A stretch of DNA of 64,000 nt, from positions 52,637,455 to 52,701,454 of the forward strand of contig CM051517.1 of NCBI GenBank assembly GCA_028015205.1, read 5' to 3'. This document shows positions 47,371 to 58,627 of this stretch, in pieces. The translations under genes were made by a program, and so were the position numbers. The DNA is from Mytilisepta virgata (taxonomy: Eukaryota > Mollusca > Bivalvia > Mytilida > Mytilidae). A model generated the notes under the pieces. The model ran no database searches and was not told where the DNA came from. It worked only from the letters and a program-made list of their open reading frames with translations. The stretch's first letter is position 1. Each line of letters begins with the position of its first letter.

Positions 47371-47430
47371 AGTGAGACCAGTCTGACTTAATACATATAG
47401 TTATCAGCGGTGGGATTAACCTTATCCTTT
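47355..47430 (-). repeat. Dispersed repeat family R1, partial, reversed
   Basis: On the minus strand 'ggttaatcccaccgctg', then 'ttaagtcagact.g.ctcactctgttc' matches the first third of R1 copy 2. The rest of R1 is replaced by the 46-bp minisatellite. Confidence 0.65.
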
Positions 47431-48904
47431 ATTGTGATTATCTGGCAAATGTAAACATATTCAAACTCCAACGCGTAAAGCCGTTAATGTCCGAAAGATT
47501 TTTGGGTTATTTCTCATTAACAGCTACTCACATCTACACTACTAAAATAAAGGGCTCGATTTCTTTGGGCTGTCATCACGTAACAACTACAATAGACATA
47601 ATTCAAATCAGAATTTGAATGATTGAGGATGAATGTGTTGTCTGTGAATTTCACGCATCTAGGTCGATATGTTTCTTTAAATGCTGGAATTATCGATGAG
47701 TTAACCCAAACGTTCTCAATCCGACATGTTTCCGTGTTTCGTAATTTGTCTCTACTTCCGGTCAGACACAAGACTGTATTATTTTGTATTCGTTCAAATA
47801 AAGTTTTATTACTTTAACCCTGATGCTAATAATATATATTTAAGTAATTCTGTCGATTAAACAATACAGCAACAACTGCGTTACATTAGTTAAAAATTAA
47901 AAACTGAAACGGCTCTAACGTATACGTAAATATGTTCATACCTTGGGGATTTGTGTCGATTACTTTTTTGTTTCTTGAGTTTTCACATGTATTCCTCGGA
48001 TTGCTCTGTTAAGAACAACTCAGACTCACACTTATTTCCAGGTATAGACGATATACCACAAGAACATGTGCGATGCATCCTCTATTTTTCCTCTGCCTAC
48101 CCCCCTGTTCTCTGCAACACCCCACAACCCTTATTGTCAATTTTTATTTGTCATTTTACATTATTTTATAAAAGAAATAAACGCAATATCACAATATTAT
48201 AGCATAACTGAAACAATAAAAAAAAAAACAACAATAAAGGTTAATTGTGGGGTACATGTTGTATAGAAAAAATGGAGAGGGAAAAAAAGTCGGATGCAAC
48301 ACTCTAAATCCATTCCCCATATACTGTGTCAGTCAACGAAATATACACATTATTTTTATGGTATAAATGATGAGGAAAAATGACAAAAAAGTCTTCAGAG
48401 GTGTTACAGAGAAAAGAGGAATATTAAAACACCAAATCCATTATTCAGGTGCCTGTACGATATACTATAAATCGTGGTTTATTCAAGGGCTGGAAAAAGG
48501 GAGAGAAGGTGGTAAAAGAGAGGAGGCATACAATTTCTGACTTCTTAACCATTTAGATGGCGATCTCACTGTCTTTCAAATGGATAGATATATAAAACAT
48601 GATAACATATAATTTTCACACATCGCTGTATAATACAGAAAAATCTCAACCTATGAAAATGGTGAAATTTCCGGTTGAAGGGGTATAAAAAAAGCTATTC
48701 CATATTTTTCGGATACATGTGCTTGCACGGGTGGTTGGTTCCCTAGTGTATAATAATAACGCCTCTCTCATATAGGGTTAATGATCAACGCCAGTATAAA
48801 TTTATGTTTTCAATTGATTGGAAGGAGGCGTAATTATTAATAAAACGATATACTAGTATGACCTATTATGTACATTGCACCCCTCAGATTATGATTTAAT
48901 CGAA
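47431..48904. other. Stretch without recognised genes
   Basis: Frames on both strands at 47517-47817 mirror each other and have no domains. Nothing else is recognised. Confidence 0.4.
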
Positions 48905-49002
48905 TCCAGACCATAAATGACCACGTGATTATTTCAAATTTCCCGGATGGTCCATGCAAAATAATGGCGGAATACCTCGGTAATTATCGGCAAACCTCGG
49001 AA
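48905..49002 (+). repeat. Dispersed repeat family R2, copy 2
   Basis: Partner of 12253-12340, in the same orientation. It shares 'ccataaatgaccacgtgat', 'cccggatggtccatgcaaaa' and 'ggtaatt.tcggcaaa.ctcgg'. Confidence 0.7.
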
Positions 49003-49924
49003 GCACTGCATACGAATTGTGAAGTATGCTTCAAAAAAATGTATCCATTTAAATTCGGCTTTAAATTTTATGTTTAACATATTTTCCGACAAAAAGACAA
49101 AAACCTTTACGGTTATTGTTTATTGTGTACCTTAATCAAAATAATTCACTGCTCTTATTTTTATTGCCCTTACTATGCACATGTATACCTACATGTATTT
49201 TCACTAACGCGATAGAATATCCCGCAAATGACATGAACGGCCACTCATATACATATACCAATATAAACGTCCCAATCAAATTAAGACTATATCTACATAG
49301 TATAAAATATCTAGTATAAAAAAAGATGTATGTACATTAGTACAGTAAAGTCTTGTATGACAAATCTTGTTATCTCTGATCGTAGTAAATAACTTCTTTG
49401 ACTTAGCAACAAGTCCTCACTAAAAAGAATCTTAACATTTATTTCCCTGTAATGTCAGTAAAACTTGCATAGTATTGTTTGTGGGTGAAAATACACAGAA
49501 TTTTCTTACAATTACATTGATAACATTACGATAACGTCAAATTGGATTGCAAACTTGCTCAGGTAAGTCATTTTAATCTTTTCATTTACATCAAACATTT
49601 TTCTTTTTATAAAGTAGGAAGGTTAAATATAATTTTTAGAGAGAATATATATTTTAATTGGTGTCTTTTCTACAAATACTATTTGTCTTCTTTCTCCTTG
49701 TACGTCGTTATCATGTGCAACATGCAGAACGTGTTATAAATCCTCTAGACATTTGATTAATTGGTAAAATTAGCAAAACATGCAAATAAGAGTATGCGTT
49801 GTATGTAGAAAAAAAGGATTCCAAACAATAGGTTTAATGATTGCTATTTAACATTCTGAGAAACTATTAAGCTACAACAATCATATTAATTTAGGATTTG
49901 AAAAAAATTTGTAAAGTTCAAATA
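49003..49924. other. AT-rich stretch
   Basis: Nothing is recognised. Small frames at 49116-49319 and 49542-49739 are AT-driven. Confidence 0.4.
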
Positions 49925-50242
49925 TTTAAGTTATATATCGGCAAAAGAATACAGAAACGACGAAGAGTGGGAAAAGTCCATAGAGAGGACAAATATACAT
50001 AGGGAGCAAATAAAAAAACGTACTCCATTGGATAGACAAACCCGGGAAGACAAATGAACAACCATAAGCACAACAAATAAACACTGGAAGCTAAAAAACA
50101 ATGACCAACACGAACTCCAGTAAAAACCAGAAGTGAACCCAGGTGCTCCTGAAGGTTGAGCAGTTCCTGATCCGTATACGGAACCCATCGTGAAGTTCAA
50201 CAATCCGATGGGAGTCACAAATCGGTGGAGGCACAGGAAATG
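49925..50242 (-). mobile_element. PLE 3' flank
   Basis: It follows the reverse transcriptase stop codon on the minus strand and ends near 'atatcggcaaaagaat'. The same end occurs at 62578. The region with 'gtgctcctgaaggttgagca' and 'aactccagtaaaaaccag' matches the tail fragments at 13985-14249 and 62570-62790. A minus-strand open frame here is the untranslated tail, not a gene. Confidence 0.8.
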
Positions 50243-50770
50243 TTACGACAGTGGGAACAAGTCCAACATCATCTTAGATTTTGGAACACTGTAACGGTCA
50301 ATTAATTCGTGATGACCGTAAAATTTCCTAAGTGATGACATCAACTTATTCCTGATAAAACCCTGGTTAAGAAGCTTTTGTAACAGCTGTAATCCTCTTT
50401 GTCGAAAGTCAGGGTAACTCACGCATGCCCTTAAAAATCGGATTAGCTTAGAAACGTAGACGCCTTATGCAGGCGATGCTGGTATATTGCAACTCAAGAA
50501 GGGAAAGTCAACAATAGGAAACTTGAAGTCATCACGTGTCATAAAGTTTTGTCTTCAATTGTCCCTCATTGTCTATTTCAAGAAACAAATCCAAATATGA
50601 AGCAGACTTTGGTGTACCTGTAGTATCCTTAATTTCAAGTTCACAGGGGTAGATGAGATGTAGAAAGTCTTGGAATTTGTCGTTATTTAACAACAACACG
50701 TCATCCATATAACGAAAAGTGAAATTAAAGGATTCGGCTAGTTTCTTTTTGTTTTCACGTAAGTTCGAAA
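50243..50770 (-). pseudogene. Penelope-like element reverse transcriptase, 5'-truncated
   Basis: The minus-strand reading contains KKLAESFNFTFRYMDDVLLL, with the catalytic YMDD at 50700-50711, then ELEIKDT, SASYLDLFLEID and KTKLYD. After a frameshift near 50535 it continues as FPIVDFPF, GVYVSKLIRFLRAC, LLQKLLNQGF and SSLRKFYG to a stop at 50243-50245. A second lesion is an in-frame TAA between SPA and GVY. This is the RT palm and thumb of a Penelope-like retroelement as found in molluscs, crustaceans and fish. The N-terminal fingers are missing. No GIY-YIG endonuclease follows the thumb, so the family may be one with an N-terminal or absent endonuclease (inference). The fragment cannot be functional. 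Confidence 0.88.
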
Positions 50771-50945
50771 TCCATGGGGAGTACAAACGCATGAGAATGG
50801 AACATAACAACAAATCCGACAAGGATACATGTTTAACAAAGGAATAAAACACATACAATAACAGAAACATAATCAGAACAAAACAAACAGAAACTAAAGC
50901 ACTATCATTGTGACCCTCACTAAACACCTGAGTGACACTTAAGGA
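50771..50945 (-). mobile_element. PLE tail copy fused upstream of the RT fragment
   Basis: The blocks 'agaatggaacataacaac', 'aaactaaagcacta' and 'tgtgac.ctcac.aaa.acctg' match 62651-62775, which is itself a PLE-type 3' tail. Tail sequence therefore runs straight into the truncated RT, as expected if a 5'-truncated PLE unit inserted in tandem behind another unit. Confidence 0.65.
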
Positions 50946-53385
50946 GTATTTGATAATTTAAAGAGAAAACAAGGTCAAAGAGAAGTAGTCCGAGATTCCT
51001 CTGACCTCAAACGGTCTTTTTACAATATCTGGGGCTTTAGGATATCAGTACTCATTCCATACATAAAGCTAGAAAATTTGCCGATTAAAATACAATGTAG
51101 TGCTTTTTTCATTATTGAGATGTGTAACTGCACAAAAGGCGGTTTCGTACTTTTTATGAATTGTCAAGAAAAAACACCTGTCACAATTTCAATTAAAAAA
51201 GTTATCTGACAGATCTTTTCGTGTATTTTTACATTAAATGCTTATAAAACATTTACTACTATACATATTGAAAAAGAAACCTGTCGTTTTAGTAGAAATA
51301 ACTTTATAGATGTTTGTTACATATATTTTCCCCTCTCGTTGTGGTAAATGGCACATTGATCTCTTACTATATATAAGTTACAACCTGAATACCAGAATTT
51401 ATGTGACTATATCTTATCTGCGCAATATATAAACTGTTTGTGTGATATATTTGAAGCATATTAATGAAAACAAAAAAAAAATCTGTCCAAACAATCTCTC
51501 GCATATTGTGCCGAAATATTGGATGCAGTGTTCTTTTCAACGATTTATAAAAATTAGTTATTTTGTCATGGCCAATCAGTGTTCACCAAGTTGTGTGCTG
51601 TTACCCATTAGTATTAAGATAGTTGAAGATCGTCTGGTGACCAGTAGAGTTCTCGTGTTGTCTTCTTGACATGTTTTACCTCATATCCATTTCTTCTCAT
51701 ATATATCGTGCATATTATAAAGACAATGCGAGAGTCATCATGGATAGATTTTATAACGATCTAACCGGAACATTTATTATTTAGTACTTCCGGTTTGATT
51801 CCTTATAACGAGATTATATTTAGATATATCATAAATTGTTATAATCAAAATGATGAAATTTGTATTTCGACATAGCCATGTGACCATGTGAATTACATGC
51901 TTTATACAATGTTCATGTATTTCAATATTGACCAAACAAAATACCTTTTCATAGTATTGATTCATATTGTAAGCATTCCAATTGTGTGATCATAAGAATT
52001 TTTTTCGTTCTGTAGTGGAAAATGCTATTGTTTGATTGGTCAATTTCCCGATTAAGTAACATGAAGGCGCCCTTTAAAGTTAAATATGACAAAACAAATA
52101 TGACGGATGGCTGTTATCGAGACAGTGACATTATGATGGAGTGCGGCTCGAAAAGTTACAACTCGCACAGGTTATGAGAGCTCTTTATAAAAATGATTTT
52201 ACAAAAAATAAATAAATAAATAATAATTATAATAACTCCCATAACAGAACCGGAGTGGGATAAATTTGTCTGCAAGGTTAACATTACCAGTCACATTACA
52301 GGTGTTCTTCCGCCAAAGAAGTTCGATTCGGATTATACTTCTCAGTTATGAGATTACAAACCTTGTAACTGTCAATGTCGCCAAGTTCTTAAAAGTTTTG
52401 GGTTAATGATTTTAACAACAATAATGCTCTCTAACAAAATGCACACAAAAGCAACATACGATTGAGATGTTGAAAGAAAAAGTTTAAAATTTGCATAGAG
52501 AATAAGTCCATATTCACCATCGGTTTGTCCATTCTGATCACCATATTATATATGTATATCCTGCAAGAAGTGGATGTAACAATGGATTCTTTCATCTTGT
52601 AATCTTGACTTAACATCGTGTAATTAATTTTATTGATAAAGTCGTACCATAATTACCAAGAAACATACATTGTACACATTGTAAAATAGAAAAATTTTAT
52701 ACAAGTCTGAACCAGATTTTTTTTTTTTAAACTAAAAAATATTCATTAAAATTATCATCCATCATGCAAACCTCGTATTTCACCCGTTAATACCTAAAAT
52801 CTCGATTCCAATAAAACTGATTTGTTAGCTTTTTTTGAGCACCTGATATTGCTTGTTAAAAGTTATTTAAAAGATTCAAGGGCACTGTTTATTTTTTCTC
52901 TCGGGTTACATAATCTGCCCGTCAGTTCCATGATTTATTGAAGATGGAATAATAAATAGTTTTAAACATTATCCGTGTAATGCACCTTAAATATATACAA
53001 TGAACAGAGAAGTAAGTTTCAATAGGGCGTAATTTGTTGGTTTTTGCAAATATTTTTACAAATGTCGAGTTATATTTAACAATTTTACTCTTCAAAATAA
53101 GCCTTCGTTCAGATACATGGAGACTTTTCAAAATGGTTTTACTTGTCTTTGTCCAAGTGAAAGATATCTTGGCAGGTACCAATCTGGGATTGGTCACGGT
53201 AAAATCAAAACGGTATCAACATTTGTAATCGGTGAAAACGCAGTCTGGTTTGATGTAAGGCATTTTGAAGGGATAGTTGTCAAAAGTCGTTGACGTCACA
53301 ATAAGAATCATATATAGAATGCTGTGCGAAGTGAAAATCTAGTTTATTATCACACTGGTATATTGCTAATATTTCAGTTTTGATA
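50946..53385. other. AT-rich stretch
   Basis: A GC-richer patch at 52010-52180 ('cccgattaagtaacatgaag', 'gatggctgttatcgagacag') may be repeat-derived. (TAAA)n-type sequence lies at 52207-52222. No gene is recognised. Confidence 0.4.
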
Positions 53386-53635
53386 CATTCAAACCTGTCT
53401 TAGGTGACCTCTCAAACATAGAAATAGGATCATATAAGACAGGTGGTCTCTTAATACAGGTTAAGTATGAAATATGAAATTCACTACATACTGAGGTAAA
53501 TATTCAAGTCTCTTAAGACATGTATTTGCTTAAAACAGGTGGTCACTATGGATTGATTGGTTGATCGTTGCTTAACGTCCAGTCTCAAATATTTCATGCT
53601 TCTTCGGGACGAGGTCACTATGGAAGGTTTGACTG
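53386..53635. mobile_element. Tigger-type non-autonomous element, ~250 bp
   Basis: The ends CATTCAAACCTGTCTTAGGT... and ...ACTATGGAAGGTTTGACTG are imperfect inverted repeats flanked by TA (53384-53385 and 53636-53637). Inside are sub-repeats of 'aagacaggtggtctctta' type, typical of Tigger ends. A foreign piece, 'ttgatcgttgcttaacgtcc' to 'tcttcgggacgag', is inserted near the right end at about 53550-53612. No transposase is present. Confidence 0.75.
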
Positions 53636-53637
53636 TA

Positions 53638-56600
53638 CTACATACTGAAATTATAGGACAATAAAATGAATAGGTTTTTGCAGATAAAGTCAGTGCATCC
53701 AGAAATGGTTGATAAATGAGTGGTTTCTTAGAGTTCATTTCTTCTCGTTAGGAAAAAATTAAATGCACAGAAAGGGTAGTTGCAACCCACACATCACTCT
53801 AATTAGTCTAAATCCAGAAAGATATATGATAATTACCACTATCTTACCGAAAGTTAACGTAATAGAGTTGTAATGGTCTGAAACCGTTCTGCGAAGATAA
53901 ATTCAATTATAAACAAATTTTCATGATAAATATGCTATTTGACGAGAGTATCAGCATGACTTTGTCTTATTATGCGAAGATGAAGGATCTCTGACACGAC
54001 AATTTGTCATACGTTTTGAGCTTTTTTAAAGCCGTCGTGTAAAGGAAGTGTCGGTAGACACATCACAACGCTGTCTGGTGTCGCGATGAAGTCGAGGTGT
54101 ATAGATTTATGTAGTAAGTGCCAGTCATACTAATCTGGTGTTAGGGGTCGTCTTGAACTTGCACTAGATCACCTGAAAGCAGTACTCCTGCCCTCACACC
54201 GTCCACCAACCCTGGTTTCCAAGTAGCTAGATTACAGCAATGCAACGTGCGTTCAAGGCGGTTCCTTGTATAGGTTATATCAGAATTCTTTGCTGAATGT
54301 GGACAATGTCACATGTGTGTCACTAAATTATACAACTACTATTTGGTCATCAACTCTATTTTCTATTTTACTATATTTTATTGTAGGAGTCCATTATAAT
54401 ATCCTTTGGACGTTTTTGATTGTGGTTTACATCAGCGTTACAAAGCCGATGGTCATCCAACTTCTATACGTGTATACCGTTTTCTTTTTGCTTATACATT
54501 AAAAGCGTGCCTGCAAACCGTGTTTATTAACTAACCAATTTCTTTTATCTAATTATGCGATATGTTTTTGATTTTTCTTGTACCTTCATGTCAAAATGAA
54601 CTTCGTATAGACGTTAAAAATGAATTATTCTACTTAAATATATGGCAGATTTCCCTCATTGCAAGTTAAATCTAATTAAGAAGATGATTTGCAGATACAG
54701 TATCTATGAAAGCAAAAGGTTCTCAATACGAATTTTACATATGATGTTTTTCCCATAGCCTCTAAATTAAATATAGTATTCTGAACAGTATCATAAATAT
54801 TTCAGAAATTGCCGATGTTATTATTATTACAAGTTCTAATGTGCAGTTATAATTGACAATAATAACAGCATTTTTTTAATATTGTAGTTATTTCGTAATT
54901 ACCAAAACTAATTTGATTAAATAACGCAGGTTTCATTTTCGGCTGTGAAGCAATTTAATTTGGGGTGATGATACGATAGTTACTGCTGATAATCTAGTGT
55001 ACAAATGTAGGTTTAATTTTTCTCCAGTTTTTGTGACAAGGATACTGCAGTTATTAGATGACTGTAAGCAGCGAGTTCAACGCTAGGGGTTGTAACCTGT
55101 TGTTTTCGTGGTAGGATTTTGGATCGTTGTTGAACGGCTTACCCTGTAAGACGCCTGTTTCTCGAATTATTCCAGTATTATAAATTTGTTTTCTGTAAAT
55201 AAATACAAAATACGTCCTTTTTGGATAGCCGGATCGTACAGGTGGGAAATGGACACGTGCGAACGAGAAATAAAAAATGTAATCTTGGTGAACGAAAAAT
55301 AAGAATTTGGCTTACACGCTGCATTTTATTTCAGTAAGACCTATCAGTATCAACATAGCCACGCGTGAAATAAAAACTGTCGAAATCGCTGAACGAAAAT
55401 AACCCTAATCCACCCATAAATACAGGCTAGTTTGGATAATATCTATATGTTTATAATTTGCATATTTAGGTGTGTTCGTTTAGTTTCAGACATTCTTTGC
55501 CGCTGGATTATCCAAGTAGATATATGAAACTGATAAAACATTTGACAAGCTTTCAAACGCAGAATGTTTTACATTATATAATGGATTTTCTTGTTTGATT
55601 CATTTATTATATCTTACTAAATTTATCTTTTAATCTTGGTCGGAAGAAATTTTCTTTATCATAAATAATTGCTGCTAAAGATGAAATGTTATAGAAAACA
55701 TGTTGTTAATTGAACCGTTCATTAATTCGATTTTAAATTGACTTTTTATATAATTTATATTCCAAGGTCTACTGGTATTCTTTAGTTTAAACAAAATTTA
55801 AAATCTGGGTTTAGCAAAATTCAACTTGTAAATTTTAAAGTGCATTAATATTTTTTGATTTACCTTGTAAATATTTTTACGGCGTTTTCGTATTATTTTA
55901 AAGGGAAATTTTTTTTGATTTACCATAAAAATATTTTTACGGCATTTTCGTATTATAACCTCATTGAATTGCATATAAAGATATGTTAGCTTTTACACCA
56001 TTGTCATATTATTACCTAACCGAATTGCATTTAAAATGATGTAAGCTTTGATTCAATTTTATGACGTATTAATATTTTAAGATTTTAGTTAGACAAATAG
56101 TGTAATACCTTTTCCGTACAATGCAGTGAACGGCTTCAAATGAATTGGATTTAATAAGCTTATTTCCTGAAATAAATATTTGATATTGGAATTGAGTATA
56201 GTATTGTAAGAACCGGTAGCAACTGTCAGGCTTATATCAATATTAATAACTATTCCCAGATCAAAATTGTACATAACTATTGTTTAATTACGATTGCAGT
56301 TGACAATTATTGGACAATGTCTTGTTGACTCAATAACGGAACATTCGAATATGATTCATTGTGACAATAGCTGTAGCAAATATGCAAATAAGGATAAAAA
56401 TATGCGATCATCATTGATAATATTTAATTAACTACTTCTTTTGTTCTTTAATTTTTAGATTCATCGATTGTCAAAAGTGACTCATCTTTAATTTATCAAC
56501 ATGGAAAAGTTTCAATAAAAAGTCGTACTCAAATTGAAGAGCCATGAAGCATAGATTCAAATTAATCGATGACTTTCTGTGATTATGTGGTATTGTGTCA

Positions 56601-56699
56601 TCGTAATATCTACTTAAAAGAAAAGTGACGTTGGTAGAGTGGTGACATGGTTATTCTCCAGATCTGATTTTTTTGTGAAAACTATCTAAATGAAATCAT
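53638..56699. other. AT-rich stretch with local duplications
   Basis: A GC-richer patch at 54000-54260 ('cacaacgctgtctggtgtcg', 'caccaaccctggtttccaag') may be a repeat. From 55848 to 56055 a degenerate tandem structure is visible: 'ttttttgatttacc', 'aaatatttttacggcgtttt' and 'cgtattat' occur twice about 60 bp apart, followed by two copies of 'attgcat.taaa'. No gene is recognised before 56722. Confidence 0.5.
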
Positions 56700-56721
56700 A
56701 TGGCGACAGAAAATTATTTCA

Positions 56722-56812
56722 ATGGATTTAACCAACGAAATGGAAATTGGAATAATTCATAAAAGTATTTATATACGTTTAGGAATAGTTTTGCTGATAC
56801 ATCTTCTTAAAG
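56722..56812 (+). CDS. Candidate first exon with signal-peptide-like sequence
   Basis: An ATG at 56722 opens 30 codons, including IYIRLGIVLLIHLLK, a basic residue followed by an aliphatic core as in a signal peptide or membrane anchor. It ends at a strong splice donor, AAAG/GTAAGATA (56812/56813), in phase 1. An earlier ATG at 56700 is in another frame and stops after 20 codons. A small secreted or membrane protein gene with its first intron starting here is plausible. No downstream exon is recognised, and the next kilobases hold retroelement and SINE sequence. Confidence 0.3.
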
Positions 56813-57099
56813 GTAAGATATAATGTTTTCTTTTCAAATAATATTTTATTGTATTTGGAAAAGCTTATTTATATATTATTTAAATATTTTTATGAACTAT
56901 TTTAATACCGTGTTAATATTTATACTTATTTGTGGAGCGAAACGTTTCAGTTTTATAACTTACATAAATGGTACTTTTTGATATAAAATGATGGAGGTGT
57001 TTTGAAGAAATAGTATTTATCTGAAAAAAAAGTGACGGTTGGTCACTTGCCATGTAAAATGCATTGTAAAAAAAAATCATTCAAAAAGTGCAATTATAG
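56813..57099. other. Short AT-rich stretch after the candidate exon
   Basis: If the exon is real this is its intron. Nothing else is visible. Confidence 0.4.
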
Positions 57100-57370
57100 T
57101 TAAGAAGTAAGTAAGTAAGTAAGTAAGTAGGAAAGTACATTTTATTTAAAGTCGGCACATATGTACATACAACATGAGTTATATTAGCTCTCTATTTACT
57201 AAATTTTGTAGTTGAATCTCTTATCCAACCATGTTATAAAATCAGATCCCATAGTAATCTACTGAAGTGCACATTTCTTGAATAGGCTTCATCAGGTACG
57301 CTCCTGGTCAAAACTTTAAAAAAGCTAAAAGAAAAAAAGTACTGAAAACATTGTGATCAATAAAATAATC
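57100..57370 (-). mobile_element. Retroelement 3' end with tetranucleotide tail
   Basis: On the minus strand the sequence ends 'gtgccgactttaaataaaat' then 'gtactttc' and a (TTAC)6-like tail, seen here as (AAGT)n at 57104-57129. A simple-repeat tail after a polyadenylation-like AATAAA is typical of non-LTR retroelement or SINE 3' ends. Upstream (57270-57300) is a CTGATGAAGCC motif that recurs in mussel retroelements. No coding part is attached. Confidence 0.65.
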
Positions 57371-57764
57371 GAAGTGTCGTGTTATGTTCAAGCAATGGCT
57401 ACGGAGACGTTGATATCTTCGGCGACTTAGAATCCTCTGGAGTAGTGTTGCTTACTCGTGCAATAAAGTTGTTTCGTACAATGCGCATTCCTTGACTAAC
57501 CTCCATCAAATTGGTATTACAAGATATGAATTATTTTTGGTACAATTAGTCAAAAAATCAGGAATTTCATGAATTTATTTAATCCACTTAGACTTCTTAA
57601 TTTGGTGGCTTCATCAGAAAATTTTTGTTTTTGTTTTATTGTTGAACTTCTATTTTTAATCTCCGTAATCGGCATATAATAAAAACCGTGGTAAAATCTC
57701 CCAACAAATCACAGTATGAAATTGATTATTTCTAATGATATATACATGCATCATTGATCCCATT
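57371..57764. other. Short AT-rich stretch
   Basis: A second CTGATGAAGCC motif lies on the minus strand at about 57604-57614, so the retroelement remnant may extend this far. Confidence 0.4.
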
Positions 57765-58055
57765 CTAATCTTTCACGGCGCCTCGGTGGCCGAGGGTCTA
57801 GGTAGTTCGTCATGACTACTAATGATCACTAGCCTGTCAACGCTGAGGTTGTGAGTTCGAATCTCACCTGTGGCGGGGTGTGTTCGTCTCCTATCTTAAT
57901 TGACAAGGATTGCCAATTTTCCTACCGAAGGTCGGTGGTTCTCTCCGGGTATTCCGGCTTCCTCCACCAATAAAAACTGGCCGCCGCTAAATAGCCAAAT
58001 GTACTGAAAACGGCGTAAAACCCCAACTAAACAAACAAACAAACTAATCTTTCAC
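57765..58055 (+). mobile_element. Intact tRNA-derived SINE with 12-bp target duplication
   Basis: The SINE body is 57777-58043. The head is tRNA-like: an A-box-like TGGCCGAGGGTCTAGG (57787-57802) and a B-box GAGTTCGAATCTC (57852-57864). The body has 'ttctctccgggtattccggc', 'ttcctccaccaataaaaact' and 'ggcgtaaaaccccaac', a block shared by many mollusc SINEs. The tail is (AAAC)n. The target duplication CTAATCTTTCAC stands at 57765-57776 and 58044-58055 and is perfect, so the insertion is relatively recent. The head resembles a Ser/Leu-type tRNA by its long extra region, which is an inference. Confidence 0.92.
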
Positions 58056-58488
58056 AAAAGTTTTTTATACTACTGTTCTGAACTAAGGATGAAACAAACG
58101 TTTTTACAGAAAGTTGTTCAAGTAAGCAACTCTAGCGTAGGGCTGCTTAAACCGTTCTTTGGTAGAGAAGGTCTGTTCTAGGTTAGAGAAGCTATGATCT
58201 AAGGTACAACAGCTCTAAATTTATAAAGTAATGCAAAAAATCGATCGATTAGGCTGTGTTAATTTTGAATATAATAATTTATAATAATAATAAGTATTTC
58301 TGTCAAAAACAAACCGGGTAAAATATAGAATATACAGGTACATGCATGTCGATATAGAACCACTCTCCTAACAATTTATGGCAGTTTCTACGAGAGGTTG
58401 CAATTAGTTGCTATTGCATTTTTTGGTTCGACTGAGATATTAGTTTTTAGAAAGTGTATATATATTAGTAAATCAGCCCTCATCTGGG
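58056..58488. other. Stretch without recognised features
   Basis: Short direct phrases such as 'ggtagagaagg'/'ggttagagaag' near 58160-58190 are present. No gene is seen. Confidence 0.4.
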
Positions 58489-58627
58489 TCCCATTTCAAA
58501 AACCTTCGTACGATTGCGATTAGTCGTGAGTGTGATCTGAATTCCGGTTTTCAATGTCTTTGTTATATTGACGTCATGGAACCAGTCTCGATCATACTCA
58601 TACGAACGCTTGTGAAACAGGATCCTG
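58489..58627. mobile_element. MITE with imperfect ~40-bp inverted ends
   Basis: 'gggtcccatttcaaaaacc' and 'ttcgtacga' on the left pair with 'tacgaacgcttgtgaaacag' and 'gatcc' on the right. A 'gacgtcatgg' CRE-like site (58571) lies in the centre. This type of end ('ggatcctgtttcacaa') is recurrent in mussels. Confidence 0.65.

Noticed and set aside
57274..57300. Minus-strand CTGATGAAGCC...AAGAAATGTGCAC resembling a hammerhead
   Set aside because: The bases between CTGATGA and GAAA do not pair, and no stem I could be drawn. A second CTGATGAAGCC at about 57604-57614 lacks GAAA, so this is a retroelement motif rather than a ribozyme.
57777..57875. Functional tRNA gene
   Set aside because: A and B boxes are present, but the sequence continues into a SINE body and (AAAC)n tail with a target duplication, so it is the SINE head.
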